Source: CAYRWR01 sp964537555 (GTDB lineage Bacteria; Spirochaetota; Brevinematia; Brevinematales; CAYRWR01). From it: a DNA stretch of 51,793 bases. Of the stretch, positions 18,101-25,900 are shown piece after piece. The DNA is taken from assembly GCA_964537555.1 (NCBI GenBank), contig CAZIAD010000022.1, positions 1 to 51,793 of the forward strand, in the 5' to 3' direction. Position 1 is the first letter of the stretch. Each line of letters opens with the position of its first letter. The translations under genes and the position numbers were made by a program. Under the pieces are notes generated by a model. The model saw nothing but the letters and a program-made list of their open reading frames with translations, did no database searches and was not told the DNA's origin.

Positions 18101-18380
18101 TTCCAATGAGGATATAAACGGCTGGATGGCTTACAAGAAGAGATTTACCAAAGATGGTGTAGATAGTTTTGCCCTGGTGACTGTATCGGGTGGAGCTACC
18201 TTTAACAATATTCCTAACGGCACCTATAAGGATGCTGTGACCGGAGATGTTAAAGTAGTAAACAATAACACTCTGGTTGCCGATTGTAATGGTAAAGGAA
18301 ACCTCAGAGTCTATGTACTGGACCTGCCGGGAAATCCTGCACCGGGTAAGATAGGTAATGATACTATGTATCTGAAATAG
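12156..18380 (+). CDS. Giant secreted amylase with two GH13 catalytic domains
   Basis: 2074 residues. The signal peptide ends near GNA-A (about 22) and has no lipobox, so the enzyme is exported but not lipid-anchored. Order: GH13 resembling plant-type subfamily 6 (25-370; DIVINHR, Asp195 in GWRYDFTKG, Glu220 in AETW, Asp304 in LDNHD); an accessory domain (400-600); PKD 1-3 (605-885); then CBM26/Ig/PKD twice (888-1161 and 1165-1431); then a second GH13 (1433-2074; DIVLNH, Asp1719 in GFRIDTVKH, Glu1750 in FGEVC, Asp1867 in DSHD). Both catalytic triads are complete. CBM26 modules bind starch, and PKD/Ig act as spacers. It should hydrolyse alpha-1,4 glucan; the precise products of each domain are not predictable. 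It has a sigma-54 promoter, operator and CRP-type site upstream. The second catalytic domain closely resembles that of the next gene. Confidence 0.93.
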   Translation: MKRFLALILLSLTFFLANPGNAAVHDGNSPSVLLQGFHWESHASYPWWDVIAANASDIADTGFDMVWLPPSSDAGSDEGYLPRKLYVQSGPYGNQSQLQNAITQLHSKGIKAIADIVINHRVGTTGWGDFTEPAWGTDSVCADDEWTSSTGAPDTGQPYAAARDIDHTKAYVQASIIEWMKWMKNTIGYDGWRYDFTKGYSGYYNGIYNDATSPYFSVAETWPDIIGDYYASGSTGVKGHRQYLADWVSASGNKSAVFDFTTKWQLMLAVQDSQYWRLKDDSGKPIGYVGWNPAKAVTFLDNHDTGSSPGGGQNHWPFPSNGIMQGYAYILTHPGVPSVYWPHVYDWGLKSEIKKLMGIRKSMGLTSTSTVNIQVADTSQYAAIIDAKVAMKIGSGNWNPGTDWTLAASGNNYAVWTMGSGPITNTNRIVTNGVRTVIFMQKQTASGQDIFVKGGHDANLVPSFYATMDEAITYLNKKNTTTLAIKNSDATLDWGTESALDWTCNVWPATWGTKKTYAADGYGEDPENTWGIHWWKFDVSMAGTTGEWYEFKAFMREGSTESWETDIAQAGTPYTSRNHWGKKGFITRVIFGDSWVEFIPLQEEVNTPPSASLGAIPVDIEEGETVSFDASASSDPEDGSNVEVRWDWEGDGNYDTVWSTVKTASHIYTTPGTYQATLQVRDSKGLTDSKSLTITVTEKPNTAPTANLDASPNPAQTGQTVTFDASGSSDPEDGANIQVRFDFNGDGIWDTAFSYTKTATHVYSAAGHYIAKAEVMDSKGLTASDLISVQVDLSPNTPPIAQINASPSSGTTATLFTLDASASSDSEDGSAVQVRFDWESDGTYDTTYSSTKSATHTYSTEGTYTVTVQVKDSEGATDIATVNISVSKNSIQALDIYYKKPTAWGSAYIHYWATLPDAQSTTWPGKKMNDLGNGWYHIAITNQTYAKIVFNANSAPQTTDLSRTGDGWYDGTWHDTNPDDAEAPVTALTSPAAGTTLSGTVTLTASASDNTAVTKVEFYDGTTLIGTDTSAPYSLSWNTKTSPNGPHSLSTKAFDAALNEGVSAPIAVSVNNPNTAPVAALSSDKTTGTTATLFNFDASGSTDAEGAVEVRFDWENDGTYDTSYSSILTATHTYSTIGTKTVKVQVKDSEGLTATATVSVVVELNTTPIMTIHFKNVNNWAKVYAHYWLSTPDSLSTTWPGKAMISEGNNWYYIALTNQTACQILFHNNAGSQSADLTRSGNGWYKDGVWYNSNPDDEIAPTTSLTSPINGASLVGTVTVSATATDNVAVTKVAFYYDSVLIAEDTSAPYSVSWNTALVPSGSHVVKSIAYDEAGNTGTSSATVSTANPNLPPVADAGGDITAFVGLPVQFSAAKSYDPNGSIVSYKWSNGLSGEKPTMTYNQMGTFQITLTVTDNEGATDTDTFNLTVTTNYSGQRGDFREETIYFLMTARFYDGDPANNRPTRAYVTSGNAANNDPAWRGDFKGLTEKLDYIKALGFSAVWLTPVVLNRSDYDFHGYHAWDFNKVDARLESPGYDYQKLINEAHKRGMKIIQDIVLNHTSRYGAKDLYTVKYWGDSNDPEWGDGTAIDYYDVYNPDFEYNGLDYEPISGKNWYNGDLWTKDKPNLAWTDLPYWGQATQYRSPEGYKIYQYQWPNLEMFPNDKFHPDFLKNWEDYTCQIGSIHEDCIDLNTENAGVQQFLIDAYNRYIDMGVDGFRIDTVKHISRLMFNRRFVPAFKERGGENFFMFGEVCTRVNEVWNHNVAPLSTPFYTWAERGNFSADDEAAALEAYNYENNLGTGNQPTSGNHYLSGNNYHAPDYSKSSGLAVIDFPMHWNWDNAGQAYNMRGNDQYYNDATWNVVYVDSHDYGPNTDNRYTGDQDTCAENYSLMFTFRGIPCIYYGSEIQFKKGAKADAGPNAPLEETGRAYYGSHIEGSVNVTDFGVWNNATGEMANTLNHPLSQHLARLNQIRRAIPALQKGQYSNEDINGWMAYKKRFTKDGVDSFALVTVSGGATFNNIPNGTYKDAVTGDVKVVNNNTLVADCNGKGNLRVYVLDLPGNPAPGKIGNDTMYLK

Positions 18381-18420
18381 CCTATAAGTATATTTTCAAC
18401 CCATTTTTCATTTTGTTCTC

Positions 18421-18459
18421 GGAAAAGACAGAGCTGCCCACTCTGTCTTTTCCTCATTT
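18421..18459 (+). terminator. Hairpin terminator after amylase gene 1
   Basis: A 13-bp perfect stem GGAAAAGACAGAG (18421-18433) with 18441-18453, loop CTGCCCA, then TCATTTA. The T tract is imperfect, so termination may be partial. The next gene has its own promoter. Confidence 0.65.
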
Positions 18460-18531
18460 ATAGCCCCCTTAGAAATCAAAAAAAAACAAAACCTTTCCCA
18501 AAAAAAAACATAGCCACATCTTGTGACGCAC

Positions 18532-18547
18532 ATCACAGTGACGTTGG
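18532..18547 (+). promoter_or_regulatory. Perfect CRP-type dyad upstream of amylase gene 2
   Basis: TGTGA-N6-TCACA, an exact match to the CRP/Vfr consensus, 95 bases upstream of the -35 box. Its distance to the operator at 18679 (147 bp start to start) repeats that at gene 1 (148 bp). The match to a known consensus is seen; binding by a cAMP-receptor homologue is inference. Confidence 0.65.
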
Positions 18548-18641
18548 CATATTTTATGACCTGATATAGTGCATACATCACTCTTATAGTGCATTTCATT
18601 AGAATTAAGAAATATCTCGTTAAAATATTGTACATCATTGC

Positions 18642-18670
18642 TTGAAAAATAAGAAATTACGTGATAAAAT
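18642..18670 (+). promoter_or_regulatory. Sigma-70-type promoter of amylase gene 2
   Basis: TTGAAA (18642-18647) and TAAAAT (18665-18670) with a 17-base spacer. The expected start near 18677 abuts the operator at 18679-18692. Confidence 0.72.
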
Positions 18671-18678
18671 ATACCCAA

Positions 18679-18692
18679 TGTAAGCGTTTACA
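18679..18692 (+). promoter_or_regulatory. LacI/CcpA-type operator at amylase gene 2
   Basis: TGTAAGCGTTTACA, a palindrome apart from the central wobble (TGTAA…TTACA around GCGT) and a full match to the cre-type consensus. It lies directly after the -10 box, a classical repression position. This is the better of the two operators. Confidence 0.82.
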
Positions 18693-18724
18693 GCGCTATT
18701 ACAGACTTTGTAAGGGGTATAGAA

Positions 18725-21700
18725 ATGAAAAAAATCGTTCTGTCATTAATGGTTTTAGGCGTATTTGGGTCCTGTGAATTAGGAAATAACATGGTCAACC
18801 CGGGAGGATCTGAGACTCCTTTTGTGATCATCACCTCCTCTCCCACAAATAATGCGACAGTCAGTACCAACTTTGTCGTAAATGGAAGCACCTATAATGC
18901 CAATGGCATCAGTTCAGCCCGCTTATACTTTTGTAACACCAATAAGGCTGTGACTAACTATGTGTCTGCCACCATGGATGGCGAACCGCTCACTATTCTG
19001 AGCGCTCCCCTTTCTATTAATAACCCCGATTTTTATTATATCTGGTTCTGGGCCAGTGATGCTCATAACAATGTGGCACGGGGGCCTATCCACATGGTGA
19101 AGGTCACTGCACCGGACCCCGTGGATCCCGACCTGACTGCCCCGGTTCTCACAATCAGCTCCCCTAGCAATAACCAGATAGTAGGCTCTGATATTACCGT
19201 GAGCGGTACGGCTCTGGATACCAATTCCGGAGTCCAGACAGTCTATATTTCTCTTAATTCCAATGCGTTTGTGACAGCACCCTTAAACAGCGGGAACTGG
19301 TCCCGCAGCTTTACGCTCACCGCACCCGGACTCAACAGTATAAAAGCTTATGCCGTAGATAATGCAGGGAATATCTCTGCTACTAACCAGATTATGGTCA
19401 ATTACGATGCTTCGACACCATCGGTTTCCATAAGCTTTCCTGCCAATGGAATCCTGACCAATGTCAGTAGCCTGAACATCAGCGGTACAGCCAGCGTACA
19501 GGGCTCTACTATATCCCAGGTACAACTGAAGGTGAATGGAGCAGCCTATACCAGCGTGACCGGTACCACAGCCTGGTCTAAGTCCGGAGTCAGTCTGGTC
19601 CAGGGCACAAACACCCTGATAGCCAAGGCTACTGCAGTCAATACCAAGACCGCTGAATCCTCACCTGTCAAAGTGATCGTCGACACCATCGCGCCTCTGG
19701 CTGCTATTAATTCACCTGTAGATGGTTCTATCATCCAGGGCAGTAGTGCCATGGTCACCATAAGCGGTACAGCCTTTGACTCAGGCAGCGGCCTGGAAGG
19801 TATCTATCTGTCTACCGGAGGATCTTATGTAAAGATCTCCTCCAGCCCCAACTGGTCTTATGCTATCAATCTGCCTGCAGCAGCCTATACCCTGTCTGTC
19901 TATTCCAAAGACAAAGCAGGAAATAAGAGTTCGATCGATTCGATCAGTATCACCATTCAGGATACCCCTACTGTAGGACTGACTGTACACTATAAAAATA
20001 CCAGCAGCTGGAGCACAGTCCTGATACACTACTGGGATGTTCTGCCCAGTGGTACCATCTCCAATTCAGTATGGCATGGTAAAAATATGGTGTATGAAGG
20101 TAATAACTGGTGGATGTTTACCATCACCAATGCAACTTCCTTTAAAATGGTATTCAATGACGGAGGCAGCCTGCAGACCGGAAACCTGGCCAGAGCCAGT
20201 AAGGAAGGCTGGTATGATGGAGGAGTCTGGTATGACTATAATACCGATGACCCCATACCCCCTGTGATCAAAGCCACTCCCGGCAATAACACTACTAATA
20301 CCAATACAATTTCAGTGACATTGACGGGCAGCCAGGATGGAGATATTATATACTGGACTACCAATGGCGTGACACCTACCACCGCTTCAGCTATGTTCTC
20401 CGGCCCCATTCAGATCAGCCGCACTGGCAATACCACCCTCAAAGCCTTCGGCGTTAACAGCCTGGCTGTTGCCGGAAACCAATATAGCTTTAGCTATTAT
20501 GTCAACCCCGCCCTGGACCTGGCCCCTCCCTCCATCACTAACTTTAAAGCAGTGGGACATTATGACAATCCTGTCAATGTGAGTTTTAATATTAAAGACA
20601 ATAGAAACGGTACCACTACCGCCTACTACAACACCAATGGAACTCCGGCCACCACCAGCGATATGGTGTATGTGAGCGGAGACGCCAGCGGCTCAGGACT
20701 GGCCGGAAACAACATCTATCTGACCTCTACCAGGCGTTTCAGCTTCCTGATCGTGGACAGCTCAGGGAACAAGACTACAGCCAGCTATTACTATCATGTA
20801 GGCTCTTTCCAGGCACCCCGTATCGACCCCCGTCAGGAGACTATTTACTTCCTGCTTACTTCCCGATGGTTTGACGGTGACTCCGCTAATTCAGTAGGTG
20901 ATGAATGGTGCTCTTATACCACCAATCGGGCCGCAAACCCAAATAATGGATTCACCGGACCCGAAGATACTTCCTGGAGAGGAGACTTTAAAGGGCTGGT
21001 CCAAAAAATGGACTATATCAAAGCCCTCGGCTTTACTACCATCTGGATCACACCTATTGTACAAAACCGAGGCCCCCTGTGTTACCATGGCTATCATGCC
21101 TGGGACTTTACCAAGGAAGACGCCCGCCTGGAGTCACCCGGTTATGACTTCCAGAGAGTGATAGACGAAGCCCACGCCAGAGGTATGAAGATCTGTCTGG
21201 ATATTGTGATCAATCACTCCGGAAGATATGGTATTAAAGATCATGCGGAAATCAAGTACAATACTTCACCGACTCTTAACCCTGCCCCGGCTACCCCTAC
21301 TCCCAACTGGGAATATGACGGACTGACCTCACCCGGCCTGGACAGTAATGGCAATCCCATTCCACCCTATAAACGAGTGAGTGGTGTATACGCTGTACGC
21401 GGATTTGAACCGGATGATATTGCCGCCTGGTCATACCTGGGAAATGCCGAACTCTATAATTATCCTTCACGTGAATCCTATGTAAAAACAGTAGATGGTA
21501 TGGAAGACCCCAATAACAACAGCCTGGATTATGCGGGTTATCAGAACTCATCCCGCTGGATCCGGGGACACAACACCGGATTCCCTACCGGTTCAGGATC
21601 CTTTGATAACTATCCCGATGCCCATTTTGACAGCCTGCATGAAGACTGTCCCGACCTAAATACCGAAAACCCTGAAGTACAGCAGTATCTGCTCAATGCC

Positions 21701-22840
21701 TATTACCGTTATATCGATATGGGTGTGGATATGTTCCGGGTAGACACGGTCATGCATATGCATAAAAAGACCCTTAATGATGTCTATTGGCCCGGATTGA
21801 TGAACAGGGCGCATACTGCACAGGCCAAAAGTGCCAGAGGAGGCGGAGACTTCTTTATTTTTGGAGAAGTGGCCAACTTTGTCATGACTCTGAATGATAA
21901 GGCCTTTAACCTGCGGCAGCAGAACTACACCTGGGATAATAATAACAGTGAAGATACCGGATCAGCCAACCACTGGATGAATGGAAATGCCTACCGCACC
22001 CCTGATTACAGTAAAAAAGCACCTAATGGCTCTACTCCTTATCATGTCGCAGCTATCGACATGGTCGGCTATAACCAGCTGGTCAATGGTGAATGGGCAC
22101 CTTATGGACACGGTGTAGGTACCGATGGAAGATACAATGATGCGACCTTTATGCCATGGTATGCCGATTCACACGACTATGGCCCTAACAAGAGCCCTTA
22201 TCGATATACTGGAAACTTTATGCAGGTATGGTCTCTCATGTTTACCTGGAGAGGTATACCTATCGTGTACTATGGTTCTGAAATCCGCTTTGGACAGGGT
22301 CTCCACATGGACTGGCCCGGCTCTACCGATGCCTCCCTGGAAAAGACTGCCCGCGGTTATTATGGCGGATACCTGGATGGTTCGGTCAGCGCTACCGGTT
22401 TTGGTAGTTACACTGCATCCGGCACCGTGAATACTACCTTAAGCCATGCCTATGCCCAGCATCTCATGCGTCTTAATAAGATCAGACAGGCAGTCCCTGC
22501 CCTGCAAATGGGCCAGTACTCTACAGAAGGCTGTGGGGGTGACGGACTCAGTTTTAAACGGCGTTATACCGGAACCCTGGGTGAGGATAACGATGGCCCT
22601 CATGTCGATAGTTACTGTATAGTAGGGGTAGGCAACGGTACACACAGCTACAGCGGCATTCTGAATGGTACCTATGTAGATGTAGTGACCGGGGATACCA
22701 AAGTAGTGAATGGAGGATCCATGTCCTTCTCGGTTCCCGGAGGAGCTGAGAATCTGAGGGTCTATGTACTGCAGGGACTGACCAGTGATATCCCGGCTCC
22801 GTCTGCCGCTGTGATCACCCCTTCAGCTAATTTATTTTAA
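18725..22840 (+). CDS. Lipoprotein amylase: Ig-like modules, CBM26, GH13
   Basis: 1371 residues. The lipoprotein signal ends FGSC (Cys17). Several Ig-like repeats follow (about 30-415), each with the SISSP…GTA…SGVQ.VYIS…LN.I.AYAVDNAGN pattern, then CBM26 (about 416-516, LTVHYKNTSSWSTVLIHYW…GWYDGGVWYD), two chitobiase-C/Ig-type beta modules (517-690), and a GH13 domain (700-1371). Catalytic residues are Asp1007 (MFRVDTVMH, where the usual Gly before FR is Met), Glu1048 (FGEVA) and Asp1151 (DSHD). The catalytic part and C-terminus (LRVYVL) closely parallel the second GH13 of gene 1, pointing to duplication. It is probably tethered to the outer membrane or periplasmic face to cut starch. It begins a four-enzyme-gene stretch with its own promoter and operator. 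Confidence 0.92.
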   Translation: MKKIVLSLMVLGVFGSCELGNNMVNPGGSETPFVIITSSPTNNATVSTNFVVNGSTYNANGISSARLYFCNTNKAVTNYVSATMDGEPLTILSAPLSINNPDFYYIWFWASDAHNNVARGPIHMVKVTAPDPVDPDLTAPVLTISSPSNNQIVGSDITVSGTALDTNSGVQTVYISLNSNAFVTAPLNSGNWSRSFTLTAPGLNSIKAYAVDNAGNISATNQIMVNYDASTPSVSISFPANGILTNVSSLNISGTASVQGSTISQVQLKVNGAAYTSVTGTTAWSKSGVSLVQGTNTLIAKATAVNTKTAESSPVKVIVDTIAPLAAINSPVDGSIIQGSSAMVTISGTAFDSGSGLEGIYLSTGGSYVKISSSPNWSYAINLPAAAYTLSVYSKDKAGNKSSIDSISITIQDTPTVGLTVHYKNTSSWSTVLIHYWDVLPSGTISNSVWHGKNMVYEGNNWWMFTITNATSFKMVFNDGGSLQTGNLARASKEGWYDGGVWYDYNTDDPIPPVIKATPGNNTTNTNTISVTLTGSQDGDIIYWTTNGVTPTTASAMFSGPIQISRTGNTTLKAFGVNSLAVAGNQYSFSYYVNPALDLAPPSITNFKAVGHYDNPVNVSFNIKDNRNGTTTAYYNTNGTPATTSDMVYVSGDASGSGLAGNNIYLTSTRRFSFLIVDSSGNKTTASYYYHVGSFQAPRIDPRQETIYFLLTSRWFDGDSANSVGDEWCSYTTNRAANPNNGFTGPEDTSWRGDFKGLVQKMDYIKALGFTTIWITPIVQNRGPLCYHGYHAWDFTKEDARLESPGYDFQRVIDEAHARGMKICLDIVINHSGRYGIKDHAEIKYNTSPTLNPAPATPTPNWEYDGLTSPGLDSNGNPIPPYKRVSGVYAVRGFEPDDIAAWSYLGNAELYNYPSRESYVKTVDGMEDPNNNSLDYAGYQNSSRWIRGHNTGFPTGSGSFDNYPDAHFDSLHEDCPDLNTENPEVQQYLLNAYYRYIDMGVDMFRVDTVMHMHKKTLNDVYWPGLMNRAHTAQAKSARGGGDFFIFGEVANFVMTLNDKAFNLRQQNYTWDNNNSEDTGSANHWMNGNAYRTPDYSKKAPNGSTPYHVAAIDMVGYNQLVNGEWAPYGHGVGTDGRYNDATFMPWYADSHDYGPNKSPYRYTGNFMQVWSLMFTWRGIPIVYYGSEIRFGQGLHMDWPGSTDASLEKTARGYYGGYLDGSVSATGFGSYTASGTVNTTLSHAYAQHLMRLNKIRQAVPALQMGQYSTEGCGGDGLSFKRRYTGTLGEDNDGPHVDSYCIVGVGNGTHSYSGILNGTYVDVVTGDTKVVNGGSMSFSVPGGAENLRVYVLQGLTSDIPAPSAAVITPSANLF

Positions 22841-22854
22841 AAAGGTTTGTTCAG

Positions 22855-22882
22855 CTTAGCCCGGAAATAGTTCCGGGCTAAG
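22855..22882 (+). other. Intercistronic hairpin between amylase genes 2 and 3
   Basis: A 12-bp perfect stem CTTAGCCCGGAA (22855-22866) with 22871-22882 and an ATAG loop. No T run follows (TATAATAA), so it is more likely an mRNA processing or stabilising element, or a weak attenuator, than a full terminator. The next ATG is 25 bases on, behind GGAGG. Confidence 0.6.
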
Positions 22883-22906
22883 TATAATAACGGAGGTTTG
22901 TTGTAA

Positions 22907-25900
22907 ATGAAAAACGTGTTAAAAATGAAGATCTTTTCAGTAGTGATCATTGCCCTGATCGCTCTGATCTCCTGCCAGCTGGGCAGTGATATTATCCAGG
23001 ATCACTATGACACTGCCCTGGCTCTGTCAAATCCTACTAATAATCAGATAATCTACAATCCGGCAGATATTGCGGGTAGTTACTTTGATGAAGGACATAG
23101 CCTGGATTCAGTCACTATTTATTATACCCCCAATTACGGTGGTGTGACTAATACCGGCACTGCCACACCCTTTGGTAATCAGACTATTAAAAGCTTTAGC
23201 GGCACCTTAGCCATAACTACCGCCGGATTCTACTATGTCTGGGCTCAGGCTGTCAATTCAGACAATAAGACTACTATCAGCCCTAAAGTCCTGGTACAGG
23301 CCATGGGAGATATGCCTAACACCAATAATTATGATTTTACCCCACCCCTGGTTTCAATCAGTCTGCCTGAAAATAATCAGACAGTAAGCGCAGACTTCAG
23401 TGTGAGCGGAATCGTGTCAGATAATAAGTCGGGAGTCAAGTCTGTATGGCTGCAGCTGGATAATAGTGTTTTTTCTCAAGTAGCTCATGATTCAGGCAAC
23501 TGGTCTACCAACCTGCACATCTCCATCGCCGGAGACCACCAGATCAGGGTATTTGCCAGTGATCATTCCAATAATATATCTCTGACTAATCTAATATCAG
23601 TAAATCACGTGGCCGGCTTACCCAGTATTATAATCAGCAAACCCCAGAATAATCTGGTCACCAACTCCAGTACCATAAATGTACAGGGAACGACTAGTAT
23701 TGATCCCGGAACTATATCAATGGTGGCAGTCAAGGTCAATAACGGATCTTACTCCCCGGCTAACGGTACCAGCAGCTGGAGCCTGAACAGCCTCAATCTC
23801 CCTCTGGAAGGCACCAATACCATTACGGCCCTGGCTGTCTCAGGAAGCTCAGTATCCAATACCGTACAGATCAAAGTACTGCGTGATACAGTCCTGCCCG
23901 GGCTGGCCCTGAGTAATCCCAGTAATGGCCAGATATTCAAAAGCGGCCAGGTATCCATGTCCGGTACGGCCTCAGATAACGGAAGCGGAATAGATAAGAT
24001 CAGGATCGGGATCGAAGGATCCTTTATAGATGCCGTTTATAATAATGGCTCCTGGTCAGGAACTCTAGCTTTAGGGGATGGACCCTACACCCTCAAAGCC
24101 TATGCCATTGATAAGGCCCATAATGTAAGTATTATTCGCACTCTGAGTATCGTAGTAGACTCGGCTGCACCGGTATTAAGTATAAATAGCATCCCCGCTT
24201 CTAGTACCAATTCTGTGCTGAATGTCAGTGGGACCTGTTCTGATGCTACCACTGGTATAAAAGCTATCTATCTGTCTCTCAACAATGCAGCATTTATCCA
24301 GGCTAACGGTACTACACCCTGGAACAAAGATCTGAGCCTGGTCCTGGGCCTCAACACGATCAGGATTTACGCTCAAGATAATGCCGGAAACCTCTCAGCC
24401 ACCAATACTCTGACGATCAACAGGACCAGCGCAAATGGTTTTACCGTGTATTTTAAAAAACCCGCGGCCTGGCCTGGTGCTTATATCCATTACTGGCCCC
24501 TGGGTAACGCCTGGGCCAGCAAACCGGCCATGATAAATGCGGGCAGCGGATGGTACAGCTGGACTTTTAACGATTACAGTTCCACTAACTTCCTCTTTGC
24601 CAATGCATCAGGAACGAATGTCAGCTCTCAGACTGCTGACTTCCACCGGAATATCAGCGGCTATTACTGGACCAATAACCAGTGGTATGAGACCAATCCT
24701 GAAGACGCTACCTACCCCATTCTGACGATTTCAGCACCCTATGACTACAGGGAAGTGAGCAGTCCCAGCCTCTATGTGCTGGGTACGGCAGCAGGTGGAG
24801 GCGGCATTACAGGAGTATACCTTTCTGTCAACAATGGTGCCTACGTCTCTGCTACAGGCAGCTCCAGCTGGACCTATAATGTGTCTCTCACTATGGGTAC
24901 CAATACGGTGAAAGTATACGCTATGGGTAACTCCGGCTATAGCACTGCCACTAACCTGATACATATCATACGTAAATCCGGAACCGGAAATAATCATCCG
25001 GGGACCTATAGTGGAAAACTGGGGGCTCACGTCTATGCAGATGGAGTAGAATTCTCAATCTGGTGGAGACCCAGCCTGGTAGACCAGGTATACGTCAAAG
25101 GAGACTTCAACGGCTGGAACCAGACAGCGACCCCTCTGACCCGTATCAGCAGTGGTAATGATAGCGATATCTGGTGGGTATTTGTACCGGGGGCTAATGC
25201 CGGGGATGAGTACCGCCTGGTCGGAAAGAAGAATTCTACCTATACTAGCGTAATAGATCCTGCTTCTCAGTACAACCGCTATGACGGAGGTAATTCAGTC
25301 ATTGTGAATCACAGCACTTTTAACTGGACTGACTCCGGATGGAGCCGGCCCTCGTGGCAGGATTATATCATCTATGAGATGCATGTCAAAGACTTTAGCG
25401 AGCCCAATGCCGGCCATAATCCTCCCTTTAGTACATCCAACCCGGGTAAATACAAGGGTGTAGTAGATGGCCTCACCTATCTGACCAACCTGGGTATCAC
25501 GGCTATTGAATTAATGCCCCCCAGCGAGTTCGGTGATGCCGGATATTCCTGGGGCTATAATACTGCTCTGTTTTTTGCAGTAGAAAGCGGCTATGCCAGC
25601 ATTCCCAACAGCGGACAGCTGGGCGTAGACGAAATGAAATACCTGATCAACAAAGCCCATGAATATGGTGTGGCCGTGATTTTTGATATGGTGTTTAACC
25701 ATACCGGAGGATCCAATCCTTTCTGGAATATTGACCGGGTGGCTTATTTTGACTGGGACGGAGACGGCACTGTAGAGGCTCAGTCCGGTGGTGATGACTC
25801 CACTCCCTGGGGTAATCATTTTAATACCAAACACCCTGCGGTAAAAAGATACGGTAAAGAAGTGCTGGAATATTTCATGACTGAATATCATGTGGATGGA

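Noticed and set aside
18556..18572. TGGCATATTTTATGAC resembling a sigma-54 promoter upstream of amylase gene 2.
   Set aside because: The -12 box lacks the essential GC, and a good sigma-70 promoter with correct operator placement lies downstream.
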